This document shows positions 50,363 through 61,460 of a stretch of 64,000 nucleotides of DNA, one piece after another (within the stretch, counting starts at the first letter, position 1; every line of letters begins with the position of its first letter). The notes below the pieces were generated by a model. It saw only the letters and a list, made by a program, of their open reading frames with translations. It had not been told where the DNA came from and searched no databases. A program made the translations under genes and the position numbers. Source of the DNA: Ilex aquifolium (taxonomy: Eukaryota; Streptophyta; Magnoliopsida; Aquifoliales; Aquifoliaceae); contig OX637396.1 of assembly GCA_951799425.1 (NCBI GenBank), positions 39,113,901-39,177,900 on the forward strand. The letters run 5' to 3'.

Positions 50363-50370
50363 TATAAAAG
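50363..50370 (+). promoter_or_regulatory. TATA box of the DAD1-like gene
   Basis: TATAAAAG, 85 bp before the start codon, leaves room for a 5' leader of about 55-60 bases. Spacing and lack of another TATA nearby support it. Confidence 0.65.
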
Positions 50371-50454
50371 CCCAGCTCAAACTCATGTTCCACTACAAAC
50401 TCCTTTGTAAGAACCTCTTGTAAGTTGCCCTAAAATACCATAACACCCTTCACG

Positions 50455-51795
50455 ATGAGGCTCTTTAGCTTATCTGTTCAGCCATGCACACCGACAACCG
50501 CCCCACAACCACCATTCCGGTGCTGCACCACCACTCAACCACCTAGGTTAAACAACCACAACCTTCTCTCCATTCAATCACAGCCCTCTCAAACTCCAAA
50601 GATGTGGGAAAAACTTATTCTCGACTCCAATGTCGACAACTCGGTCCGACCATCTTTGCGGTTAACCCCATCTTCTCCGGCGAGGCTCAACAAGAGGTGG
50701 ATGGAGTATCAAGGAGTGAGAAACTGGGAGGGTTTGCTCGACCCTCTTGATGATAATTTACGTGAAGAGATTATTCGATATGGGTATTTCGTCGAATCCG
50801 CTTATAAATCGTTTGATTTTGATCCATCATCATCTTCTTATGGGAAATGCCAATACTCGAAAAGCTCACTACTTTGCCGGAGTGGTTTTCCGGCGACTGG
50901 TTATCGGGTTACGAAGAACCTACGCGCAACCTCCGGCATTCAGCTTCCACGGTGGACTGAGAAGGCACCGAGCTGGGTAGCTACCCAATCCAGTTGGATT
51001 GGTTACGTTGCCGTGTGTCAAGACAAGGAAGAAATCGCTAGGCTTGGTCGGAGGGACGTGGTGATCTCACTCCGTGGCACAGCCACATGCTTGGAGTGGC
51101 TTGAAAATCTACGCGCCACCCTTACCCACCTCCCCAACGTCGGTCCCGCCATTGATTCCAACGAAACCAGCCCAATGGTGGAAAGTGGGTTCTTAAGTTT
51201 ATACACTTCTGAATCATCAACATGTCCAAGTTTACAATATCTGGTGAGAGAAGAGATTGCGAGAGTTCTTCAAATGTACGGCGATGAACCACTGAGCTTC
51301 ACCATCACCGGCCACTCCCTCGGCGCAGCCCTCGCCACCCTCGCCGCCTACGATATCAAAACCACCTTCACCCACGCGCCACTCGTCACCGTCATATCCT
51401 TCGGCGGTCCTAGAGTCGGTAACCAGAGCTTCAGACTCCACCTAGAAAAACAAGGCACAAAAATACTAAGAATTGTAAACTCCGACGATCTAATAACAAA
51501 AGTGCCTGGCTTTGTCGTTGAAGAAGACGACCATCAAATACGAAACAACACCGATTCTCACATCGGAACTATCTCCGGTTGGATAAAAAACAGAGTGGAA
51601 AACACACAATGGGTCTACGCCGACGTCGGAAGTGAGCTCCGGCTAAGTAGCAGAGACTCACCATATATGAACAGTATCGATTTGGCCACGTGTCACGATC
51701 TGAAGACGTATCTACACTTAGTGGACGGCTTTGTGAGCTCCACATGTCCATTTAGGGCTACAGCAAAGAGGGTCCTGAGAAGAACCACAGCTTAG
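50455..51795 (+). CDS. DAD1: DAD1-type phospholipase A1, chloroplastic
   Basis: Releases free linolenic acid from the sn-1 position of plastid membrane lipids, the first step of jasmonate synthesis; in Arabidopsis DAD1 controls anther dehiscence. Single exon, 446 residues, the usual length. Residues 1 to about 48 are Ser/Thr/Pro-rich without acids, a plastid transit peptide. From about 84 (RWMEYQGVRNWEGLLDPLD) the protein follows DAD1 nearly without gaps: APSWVATQSSWIGYVAVCQD, RRDVVISLRGTATCLEWLEN, then the lipase elbow GHSLGAALATL at 286-296 with nucleophile Ser288. Asp345 in NSDDLITKVPG is the likely acid; His414 or His421 in CHDLKTYLHLVDGF is the likely base. Start is the first ATG after a TATA box. 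The closest family members are the other class-I PLA1 enzymes (DGL, PLA1-I gamma), but the wording fits DAD1 best. No breaks seen. Confidence 0.95.
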   Translation: MRLFSLSVQPCTPTTAPQPPFRCCTTTQPPRLNNHNLLSIQSQPSQTPKMWEKLILDSNVDNSVRPSLRLTPSSPARLNKRWMEYQGVRNWEGLLDPLDDNLREEIIRYGYFVESAYKSFDFDPSSSSYGKCQYSKSSLLCRSGFPATGYRVTKNLRATSGIQLPRWTEKAPSWVATQSSWIGYVAVCQDKEEIARLGRRDVVISLRGTATCLEWLENLRATLTHLPNVGPAIDSNETSPMVESGFLSLYTSESSTCPSLQYLVREEIARVLQMYGDEPLSFTITGHSLGAALATLAAYDIKTTFTHAPLVTVISFGGPRVGNQSFRLHLEKQGTKILRIVNSDDLITKVPGFVVEEDDHQIRNNTDSHIGTISGWIKNRVENTQWVYADVGSELRLSSRDSPYMNSIDLATCHDLKTYLHLVDGFVSSTCPFRATAKRVLRRTTA

Positions 51796-52543
51796 AAACC
51801 GCCATTAATGGACACTCTGACACCAGCATATTACAGTACAATTGTTACAATTGTACGGATATGGAAAAGCTAAATGTGTATATAAAGAACATTTCCCGCC
51901 AATTCCGGGAGGTGCGCAGTGTAACACTTTGTATAGAAATGAGAAATTCTTTTGGGTAGAAAACTAGCATGCGCTATTGGGTTGTGATTATACGAATGCT
52001 CCTTGTCTGCTCTTTTTAGGGTTAACTGTGAAGCAAAGCAGCTACAGTTATATCGTTTAAAGGGAAGGCGCCCGTTAGCCGGTAGCCCCTTAAACTGACC
52101 TTGAGCGAAACAACTAGAAGACTACCATTATATCACCGACCTTCTTTGGACGGTAGGCTAGAATCCGACTATGCTTCAAGTGGGTTTTAATTTTTTAAAT
52201 TTTTTTTTTTTTGTAGATTATTACTTGTATAAATTCTATAAATAGTAAGAAGAATCCCACTGTGTCACCAATCTAAAGTGGATTGGTGAGGTTGAAATTC
52301 GACTATGACTTGTTTTTTTGTTTATAGATCAGAATGTTCGAATCAACTTATGTACATCTTAACTAATTTACTCTTCGATTCGATCCGGTCAAAGACAGAC
52401 AATCTATATCAGAATCAAGATATTTATGAAGGATAAATCATTCATAGCCTAACCCCAAATAGTTAGACTATAATTTTTGGTCATTCTTAAAGAATGCTTG
52501 TAAATTTATTTATTTTTAATATAAATTCCAATGCAAAGCTTCC
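51796..52543. other. DAD1 3' flank
   Basis: No further gene. 51950-52290 is a mixed-composition 3' flank with a TTTAAATTTTTTTTTTTT run near 52190. No canonical AATAAA close to the stop; ATATAAAGAAC at 51880 might serve. No element recognised. Confidence 0.4.
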
Positions 52544-52552
52544 CAATAAGTG

Positions 52553-52796
52553 GAGTAACTATTGGGTGTAACGGTTATACCACGTTAATATTATCACGTC
52601 TTGTAACCGCTCAATGATAACTCAACAATTAGGTAAAAAGAACTTCACTCCTTCAAATAATCACCCCGCTATGTAAAATAGTAACCTCCGCATATTTAAA
52701 AAGTAAGTTTCACTTACTCACTTGTTGAGTTATCATTGGACAATTACATCACGTGACAATATTACTGTGATGTAATCGTTACACCAAATATTTAAC
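52553..52796. mobile_element. Foldback MITE, family member 3, 9-bp target duplication
   Basis: 244 bp with inverted arms of about 85 bp (left GTGTAACGGTTATACCACG ... AATGATAACTCAACAA; the right arm mirrors it). The duplication CAATAAGTG at 52544-52552 and 52797-52805 is perfect. A 9-bp duplication suggests mobilisation by a Mutator-type transposase. Confidence 0.85.
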
Positions 52797-53074
52797 CAAT
52801 AAGTGAGGACTGTCTTATCGAACAAAGTCCATCCTAAGCCAATGTGTTTGGTATCTATATTGAATTGTAGAGACTTTCCTCGACTAAATTCATCCACAAG
52901 CTTAGACATCAATTAACTTTGAAATTAAAGTATCGTGACAACATTCAAAGGTGACCTTTAAATTCTTAACCAAGGATAAGATGAAGCAATTAGATATACC
53001 TACCACTACATAACCTACTCGTAGCTGTAAGAATGTGAGCAACACCTTTTATCTTGCATTTAATGGGGGAGAAT

Positions 53075-53315
53075 ATATTCAATATAAGGGTGATATCATA
53101 TCATCGTCATCATGTAGTGTTATTATTCAACAAGAACGTAATAAGTGAGCAAGTAAATATCATATATTTTAGTAATTATTCATCCATGTCATTTCGTAAC
53201 CACTACATATAAAAGAGTAGGGTCTATTTTATCTATTTTGTTGTATTTTTATTAAATAATGACACCACGTGATAATGATATAACGTAGTCTTACCGTTGT
53301 ATTGAATATTTACTT
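53075..53315. mobile_element. Foldback MITE, family member 4
   Basis: Left arm ATTCAATATAAGGGTGATATC; right arm read inward ATTCAATACAACGGTAAGAC ... ATCACGTGGTGTCATTATT. Arms diverged; ends and target duplication not resolved. Confidence 0.6.
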
Positions 53316-54949
53316 GTAATTTGTGAACTTATCTAGTCAATTACAGCTGTTGGATTGAAAATGAGTCACATCAAATCTTAATACTCCCAACTAATCTAAT
53401 GATTATAATAAATTAAGTCCTCAAATTAGATTTTGATTACACTTTACTCTCATTTCAATCGGGGAAAAAAACAGTCTCAATTTACATCTATAATATAAAA
53501 TAGGACAGATTTCAATAAACTTATCTGACAGTCTCAAATAGACTCATCCAACAGTCACCGACGTCATTTTCAAAACCATTTACATTGAATTTTCTTTCTC
53601 AAATCAATCATTTCTCACTTACGTTGTACCGTGCCTTCAGGTACGTGTACAAAATGTTATTTGAATATAATTTATTGACATAATATACTGATCTAATTAT
53701 TCACAATATCGTTGGGTTGATAATGAAAATATATATTCTCATTGTCAATCCAATGAAAATAAATAATTAAATCAATAAATTAGGTAAATAAATTATGTCC
53801 GAAGTAACATGGACTCATCATATGGAAGCCCTATGGCGCACGTTAGCATCTGAAAAGGGACTGGTTTGTTTTATTTGGAAAAAACAAATTAAAAATATAC
53901 TTTGTCTACACAAATGCCCTTGTTTGACTGGAATTATTAGCACATTGCCATTACATCACCGACCGGTTCCACCACCCGTGAGAGTGGATTGGGGTGTACG
54001 TGTCCGTCCGAGTACATATGCGGCTACTTTTGTCCACCTAATCGAGCGCCGTCCATACCAAACATTGAGGGGTGGATCCCATTTTCATGCTAAAGTGACC
54101 AAAAAGCGAAGAGAGAATAAGATCTTCATCTCCAGTCATTTTTCTTCTCACACTAATTCAATTCAACCCATTAAGACCGGTTTAAATAGAGCTCATAATT
54201 AAGTCCAACTACTCAATTTCGACTAAAAAATTGAACTCTATAGATTCCGCTTGATCGAGCTCATAAAGTTCGATTCGATTATCAATTCTATCTGAATACA
54301 GTATTTAAAATTTATTTTCTAGAGATTTAAATCTTTTAATTTTCTTATATATTCACTTAATTTACATAATGATAGATCACCAACCGTGGATAGAGGAGAG
54401 ATTCATTGGGTTCCACTTGAATTAATGATAATCGATAATTATTGAGTGAAAATGTACCGAAGACGATCTGAATCTATTTTTTAATACGATATCTTTTATT
54501 CTTTATTAATTAAAGCAAAACAAGTGCAATTTTTTTATACTTTATTATTTTGTTACACTATATTATTATTATTTTAATATCAACAACTACAATAATTCAA
54601 GAAAAAAATTACTATTAACAAAGATTTTTGGTATAGTACTAAAGTCATATACCATCTAATGCTATCTCTTACAAGAGACATCTTAAGTAATTGAATGTGT
54701 ATTATTTATGGATGATCACAACATTCAAAGTGTAAATAGTAACTACGGATCTAAATGGTACGTAGTCGAGACGATTTTCGGTTTTTAAAACTAAGAATGA
54801 CCTAGCTGATTATATGAATTAGAGTCTAAAGGAATTCCCCCCCCAAAAAAAAAAAAAGGAGTAATCACTCTGTCATATCCAAAATGAAACCTTCAAAGCC
54901 GTTTGGGTCCAGATGTTATGTCTGCATTATTTTTATCAAAGATATTGCA
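53316..54949. other. Intergenic, one unrecognised 135-codon frame
   Basis: A plus-strand frame at 53795-54202 lies in a less AT-rich stretch (53930-54100), but has no recognised motif, promoter or splice context. 54205-54290 has GATCGAGCTCATAAAGTTCGA, a scrap of the GAGCTCG repeat. The rest is AT-rich. Confidence 0.35.
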
Positions 54950-55267
54950 AATTTTTTGGTCTAAATATGGTGGGGAACAAACAATGGTAGATTTTCTAAG
55001 CAATGGTAGGTTGTCTAATAAGAAAAAGGTTATATATCCAGCTGTTTCTCATGATTCTAAGAGTTGAAATTCCTCAAAACTTTACTCAATGTTGACCCTT
55101 TTGTTTGTGTAAATTATTATTCTAATACAAAATCATAGAGAAAGTTCTAGATTTTATTGTTAAGGAAGTGTTTATGTCATCTTCAAATCAAAAAGTACAT
55201 TTGTGCCAGGGAGGCTAATGTTGAATTCAACAATGGCCTAGTATGGAACTATTGTTCTTGGTTCTAT

Positions 55268-55621
55268 CCATGTTGGCATGTTAATGGATTGAATTTTAAT
55301 CTGAATTCGATTAATCGGATATGAATTAATCTTATATTTCGTGAATTTGAATTTGGATATACCTATAGTCGATCCGATTATAATTTGATCCAAAATATGT
55401 AAATATTTTTATATAATTATTTGAAATTTAAATGTAATATGTTAAAAATTAGTTGAAATAAGTTATTCAAATCGAGTTGGATGTCGGATTGTTAACGAGT
55501 TTGGATATGAACCACAAAAATAAAAAAAAAAATACATCAAATAATCAGATCAAGTTCGGATCAAACTTTTACAATTGAATTTAGATTCAAATCAATCAAA
55601 ATTCAATCTATTGACATGCCC
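55268..55621. mobile_element. Non-autonomous hAT-like element inside copy A
   Basis: Inverted ends TGGCATGTTAATGGATTGAA / TTCAATCTATTGACATGCCC. The body has repeated GATTAATCGGAT and GATCCGATTATAA words. Copy B lacks the segment and reads through (TTGTTCTATGCCTTTGC), an internal empty site. Flanking GTTCTAT / GTTCTTAT fits an 8-bp duplication roughly. Confidence 0.72.
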
Positions 55622-55730
55622 TAGTTCTTATGCCTTCACTTCTTTGAGACAAAGTGCTTAAACTAATGTTCTTAATGAATAATAAATATATATCATTAGT
55701 GAAACTTAATCATCCACATCATCACCTACA

Positions 55731-55732
<2 letters not shown>

Positions 55733-55769
<37 letters not shown>
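55733..55769. repeat. (AT)n microsatellite
   Basis: About 18 uninterrupted AT units in copy A of the segmental duplication. Confidence 0.95.
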
Positions 55770-55770
<1 letters not shown>

Positions 55771-55807
55771 GGTGATACTTGACCATTTAAATCATCACCT
55801 ATAGATA

Positions 55808-56217
55808 TCTATATCTATACTAGTAATAAAAATATCCTAACATGAAAAAAATTTGATTCACTATTTTGCCCTTATAAGAAATTATAAAAGCTAACATATC
55901 ATTTGGTATTTAAATATTCAAATGACCATTATATTTCTATACTTAAATAACAAACTAACCTCTAATATATCATGTAAATTTCTCTATTTAACCCCAATAT
56001 TAATACACATCGACAACTTCATTGATACAATATTATCTCTGGTGCTAAAAATTTGATATATGTATCTTTTTTTCTTCATCCACAATACAAACAGTTTAAG
56101 TATGATAAACATGAGATAATATCTAATTTAGCTATATAATTAAAATTTTATGTATTTTATCAAATATTTTAACGAATACTTTTACGTGCAGCGCACGTGG
56201 ACGTGATGCATTGCTAG
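55808..56217 (+). mobile_element. Short non-autonomous Helitron
   Basis: Starts TCTATATCTATACTAGTAAT after an A and ends ...GCATTGCTAG followed by T. The hairpin ACGTGC-AGC-GCACGT lies about 15 bases before the end. The terminal words match the Helitron at 31311-32684. The exact 5' base may be 55808 or 55814. Confidence 0.78.
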
Positions 56218-56789
56218 TACATATATATGGAGGTACAAAGAGATGGCAACTGTATGAGATACAAACAATACTTATCATTAAAGTTTATTGAATGCATGGT
56301 AGGTGATCAACCAAGAACGAAATTGAAAAAAAATGTATTAAAACCCCCCAACACCTACACATAGAAGGTGAAAAATACAAGAAGCGTCGTGTTTCATGTC
56401 AATGTACGTGACACATATGCAGGGAAGGTGTGTGACAACTTATGATTAAAACGTCCAATGCGTTCTTATTTCACCTACAATTTTTGCGACAGTGACCCTT
56501 ATATTCTGGTCCCAGTCGGTGGTCTTCTAAGATATTACAACTCACAAGTCCCTTTTAGAGGAGATTCTCTGCCGAGAATTGGAAGTTTTGATCACTTTGA
56601 ACTTTTGGATATTTTTGGCTTTATGACACCAATCGAATTGAGTTGAGTTGAGTATCATTCATTCATTCCTGAAAAATGTTTGCGCTTTCTCTAAGTAAAT
56701 ACTAACTCGTTTAGAAATTTAAGTTGTTAGAGATGAGTATAACAAGTATTTATCTAATATTCTCGGGACTCTAACGAACATCAAACATC

Positions 56790-57135
56790 TTTTTCAAACT
56801 TGGCTCGTTATTTTTACTCAAGGGTGGGCTTTGTTTGGCTCGAACTTGTGTTTGAATGTAAACTTGAGTCCACACTCTTATTGAAGGCAAGCTCAAAAAT
56901 ATAAACTATGGAATATATTTTCTATATATATTACTTTATGTACATATATGACATTTACAAAGGGGTATGTGTGTGTGTGTGTGTGTGCAAGCTCAATTGT
57001 AAAGAAGCTAGACTTGTTGAATAAAAAATTATTCAAGTTCAGTTCGCATATGAAACAAACTCTATGACTAGACTCAAGTTCAATTGGCTTAACAAATGAA
57101 CGAGTTTCAAACTTTCACTATAAGTTTAGCTCGAG
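56790..57135. repeat. Decayed GAGCTCG-word repeats with a (TG)n run
   Basis: TTGGCTCGTTATTT, TTTGGCTCGAACTTG and TTAGCTCGAGCTG resemble the hAT element at 62601. A TG run sits at 56969-56986. No ends resolved. Confidence 0.4.
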
Positions 57136-57469
57136 CTGTTCACAAACATCTTGATAAGTTTTTTCTTTTTAGATAAAGTCACATCTTTTGAGCCACACAA
57201 TTGCAAAAGAAAGTAATCACAACTTTAATTACCACAGGTTATACCATATATCTCGATATGTTTTTGGAACGTTTATCTGTAAGTTTTTTCTTCCAACTTA
57301 TTTAACTTAGCTGAAGCTAAAAATAATTTTCAAAAACTCTTAAAAAAACTACTTTTTTTTTAAAACGTCAATCAGATCATGACCTCGAAAAATTACTTTT
57401 AAGAAGTTGCTTTTAACTTTTAGAGTTGATCAAATATGACTTAGCACATCACATGAATTATATTCTAAG

Positions 57470-59735
57470 TATGGTGAGAACAATGCTAGATTTTCTAGAC
57501 AATGGTAGGTTGTCTAATTAAGAAAAGTTAGGGCCACTTTGGCTGTCATTCAAAAAGTTTCAGCTCTCTAAACTTTTCTCAATTTTGACCCATTAGTTTG
57601 TGTAAAATTGGTACAGGATCATAGCAAAAGTTCTTGATTTTATAGTAAAGAAAGTGTTGACTTGTGTCATTTTAGAATCAAAAAGTGCATTTGTGCCTCG
57701 AAGGCTATTGTTGAATTAATCTATAGAGACTAGTGGAAAGTTCTTTGTTCTATGCCTTTGCTTAACTAATCTTCTCATTGATTAATGAATATATAATCAC
57801 TTTTCTTGTTCTTCTTGGAAAATGTTCTAACCACAGTGGTAACCGTTGAGTTCAATAGAGTAGTCGGCACAAGTCTAGACACTCTATAACAAATATATAT
57901 ATAATCACTTTTCCTTCTCCATCTATATCATCAACTGTGTTTTTGTTTATGTAGTCGTACAAAGAGATGGATAAAAAGGTGCTCTAATCTCCGGGACTTT
58001 CATTATCGTTAGATTTAGGGAAGATCATATATATACATGATTGACCTTTTCCCGTATGAACATATATTTTTATTGCGACTCAAACTTGTGACGTACTGTT
58101 ACTGCTGCAGCAAGGACAATCATCACTTTTGCTATCCTGGATGACATAAATTTCATTTGAAGAACAATATTATATCAAGATAATTGCAAAGTTGAGCACA
58201 AAATTCTAAATAAAAGTCTAAAGTCTTGTAAAAAGGAATCATAGCAAATGGTCCAAAATGAACGATGCCATCATACTCGTTTTTGCCACGGACCAACTGT
58301 AAAGCAATAGACTCAATAATGACATAGAACACCATTCATTTTACAATCTTTCTCACAGTCACAGTCACCCTTGTTTTTTGTATTTGAAGTGTTGTAATTT
58401 TTATTATCTAATCATCTTTATTGCGAGTATTGTCGGATCTAGAGCAATAACAAATATTAATTAACACGAGTGATACTTCGTGAGTTTCGTTTGAGAAGAG
58501 GTATGATTTTTTGGGGGTGTTTGGTTTGAGTCTGATATTTTTTACTCTAGTCGTTCGTAACTAAATAAAACGTGTAAATATATCAAACATTTTATTACTG
58601 GAGGCAATAGTCGGTCCAGCTTTTCATACTATTCGTACATTGTAAATTGGTTAAAGGTTGAAATAAGATGCGAGTCTATTCTCTTAGGGTCAATACTCTA
58701 TTTAGGTTGGAGATTAATATATAATACTACTTTAAAAACACGAAAGCAAAAAAACAAAAATAAGGGATATATTAGAATGGGAACTCTGGTCGTTTTTTTA
58801 TCAACGTGATGCAAGGGATTACAATGTACGATGTATATGATACTATTAAACACTACCACTCTAGCATCGGGCCAGTATTATGAAAATACTAAAGTCCGAA
58901 CCTTTAGTATGATACAAACTTGGTATTAAGTGACTACGGTAGTAATTTAGTTTAATCTTATCCATAATACCGCAACCAAAAATAACCTTATTATTATTTC
59001 AAGTATCATCTTAGTTTCCATCTTCGGCCAGAGATTGAGGCTTTTTATACCAATGTTCTTTTGTCTTTTCATGTATGTATGAAGATCATATATACATATG
59101 TTTTGCTGTTCTTTTCTCTTCCTTTTACTGAAAGTTGTAACTATGTATACATGAAACAAGAGATACCCACCCACCCCAACCAGGCGGGGATTCCCTACAC
59201 TACACCATGCATGTTGTTCTAAAAAATGACGTTGTTTTTAACACAAAACGACGTCAGTTTGTATATGAAACAACGCCCTTTAAGGAACAACACCTCTGTG
59301 AACAGCCCCCCCCCCCCACCAAAAAAAAAAACACACAAAACACACACACACACACAACTTGGAAAATACAAGAAGGTTCCTGTTAGGAAGGGTCTTTTTT
59401 CTTCTGATGTTCTTATATTTTGTAATTATATAGATGCTCTTTTGAGTTAGGGATAGTTGATATTCTGCTACATTGTTAAGAAGACCATCCATCACATTTG
59501 CCCCCCTTTTTGCTGTTTTTTTTTTCTTTCTAATGGACTTTGATTGGTGAATGTATGTGGGGAGATGCTTGTGTACATAATCCTTTTCGGTTAATAGAAA
59601 TCATCTTACTTATCGAAAAAGAATGCAAGAAAGCTCGTGTTTCATGTCAATGTTGCCTGTTACAATCACCCTCTATATCTAGAGAAGGACTGTGATAATT
59701 ACTGATTATTAAAGTCCCATTCGTTCTCTTATGAT
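57470..59735 (+). repeat. Segmental duplication, copy B
   Basis: Partner of copy A (54950-56470). Offset 2500 bp at the left end, rising to about 3250 bp at the right end because of separate insertions. Holds the retroposon at 57806-57896 and a poly-C/poly-A stretch near 59305-59330. No coding sequence recognised in either copy. Confidence 0.7.
57806..57896. mobile_element. Short retroposon with 17-bp target duplication
   Basis: 91 bp between perfect direct repeats ATATATAATCACTTTTC (57789-57805 and 57897-57913). The core CCACAGTGGTAACCGTTGAG TTCAATAGAG has a weak B-box. Absent from copy A of the duplication. Orientation unclear. Confidence 0.75.
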
Positions 59736-59910
59736 ATTTGGACTCACTATCTATTCAATGATTGAGATTATTAAGTCTAGTTTTGAATAGATTAGATATG
59801 ACACAAATATAAAATATGCAGGATGAATATATTAGATATGAGTTATTTGAATTTCGACATGAGACAAATTAAAAGTACACAACACATTGCCAGTCCTAAC
59901 CATCGACTTG

Positions 59911-59985
59911 ATTTTTTTTTTTTGCTTTAGTTTAACGGTCAGGAGTGTTCGATTATTTGCTCTACTGTCCAAGTAGTGTTGCAGA
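59911..59985 (-). mobile_element. 5'-truncated SINE related to the one at 30354
   Basis: Read on the minus strand it ends AACACTCCTGACCGTTAAAC followed by a poly(A) tail (T run at 59911-59923). This matches ACACCCCTGACCGTTGAACC at the 3' end of the 30354 SINE. No tRNA-like head. Confidence 0.55.
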
Positions 59986-60009
59986 TGAATTAGTATGTAT
60001 GTGTTCATG

Positions 60010-60160
60010 GATGTTGCAAGCTGGACTCGTATTGAAACTCATTCAAATTTTACCCATTTATGAAATGAATTGAGCTCGGACATTATTTAAGAGGTCATTT
60101 AGTTAATGAGACTAGTTTGAACAATGTTTTATTCAGTTCATTGAACTCGCGAACTGAACT
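60010..60160. repeat. Decayed GAGCTCG-word repeat
   Basis: CAAGCTGGACTCGTATTGAA, AATTGAGCTCGGACATT and GAACTCGCGAACTGAACTC; probably a worn relative of the hAT element at 62601. Confidence 0.35.
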
Positions 60161-60357
60161 CATATATATTTAAATATTAATATGTATATATAATTACTAT
60201 AGGATTATGTGCACTTGTAGTCATGCATAGTATATTTATCTAATATGATAGTTAGTAATTTGAATTATCGATTTATAAAAGCAAAATAACGGACAAGATT
60301 AATGTAATCTTCATCTATTTTGACCTGATGGTATAAAATTCATCCTAATTTTGTTTT

Positions 60358-60358
<1 letters not shown>

Positions 60359-60448
<90 letters not shown>
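60359..60448. repeat. (GA)45 microsatellite
   Basis: Ninety bases of uninterrupted GA, the longest simple repeat in the window. Assembly length of such a tract may be unreliable. Confidence 0.97.
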
Positions 60449-60450
<2 letters not shown>

Positions 60451-60939
60451 CTCTTCTACAAGGGATGTATGAGACTGTGGACCCGGATCAAAAACATGTT
60501 ACAGACCTTTGAAAGATTTCCCGTGAAAGGAAGTCCAATGAATAGATTAGAATACCCACCGACTAGGACCATTATAGCAGTCATTGTCCCTAATTGACTA
60601 TTATTTCAAAGAATAATATTAGATGGACTTAAAAATTAGAGTTAAAAATTAGACTTGATAATCTCAACTATTGAATACGTAGTGGATCCTAATAAATGCT
60701 GGAATCCACAGTGAAATCAATAGTTGTAATTATCAAGTCTACTTGTTAAGTTCATATAACATTACTTTAGTTCTTTAGTTTCGATGATTCGATCTACTAA
60801 GGGCTTATTTTTGTTTAAGGTTAAGTGTTCGACCCTCTTTGGATGTATGGGATCCGGAATCTAGATGAACTACAAAAAAAAAAAAGTATACCAAGTATAG
60901 CGTGGCACTGTTGGAATTTGATCTAAACTCAAACTTAGA

Positions 60940-61460
60940 GGGCTCGTTTGGTAGACGTATTATGAGGGGATTAAATATTGGATTGTATTATTTTTTATTT
61001 AATCGGGCTTAATACTTTGTTTGGTAAACAAATTTGATACCGTATTAATTTCAAAAGCGTATACTAATCGTATATTTTTTATACGATAGACCTTATTATG
61101 GAGGTTTTTTAATACCACCAAAAGAGGTGATATTATAATCCAACTCAAACGTATTATTCTACATATTTACTATTATAACCTCCAAAATGATAAAATCAAG
61201 TTGTCATCAATGTAACAAACACTGATTGAGGATATTTTTGTTAATTCAACATTAATACGATAAAATAATTTTTTAACCAAACAATTGATTGGATTAAATA
61301 ACTACTATTCAACGCTTATATTATGTATTGTCAAACACTAGATAAAATTACGTATTATTCTAATATCATATTTAATCTTCTTTTTAATCCATCTATATTG
61401 TATTAGACTGTATTATTTTATCTAATCCATCCATTTTTAATACGGCAACCAAACGAGCCC
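60940..61460. mobile_element. TIR MITE with GGGCTCGTTTGG termini
   Basis: 521 bp with ends GGGCTCGTTTGGTAGACG / CGGCAACCAAACGAGCCC and a 3-bp direct repeat AGA on each side. The inner ends pair further (ATTATGAGGGGATTAAAT against TTAATCCATCTATAT). GTTTGG-type termini are common in plant MITEs. A 3-bp duplication suggests PIF/Harbinger, but the usual TWA is absent. Confidence 0.75.

Larger units (their letters stand above)
54950..56470 (+). repeat. Segmental duplication, copy A
   Basis: Aligns in order with copy B (57470-59735): AATGGTAG..TTTTCTA..CAATGGTAGGTTGTCTAAT (54982 and 57482), TTTGTGTAAA, AATCAAAAAGT.CATTTGTGCC, TGTTCT..TATGCCTT, GTACAAAGAGATGG, TCGTGTTTCATGTCAATGT (about 56389 and 59636). 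Copy A was enlarged by a hAT element, an AT microsatellite and a Helitron. Confidence 0.75.

Noticed and set aside
53795-54202. 135-codon plus-strand open frame right of DAD1
   Set aside because: No recognisable domain, biased composition, no promoter or splice context; probably chance in a less AT-rich stretch. A transcript or homologue would change this.
58500-58985. Possible MITE with GTGTTTGGTTTGAG start and CCGCAACCAAAAATAACC end
   Set aside because: Only about 8 bases of the ends pair and no target duplication was found.
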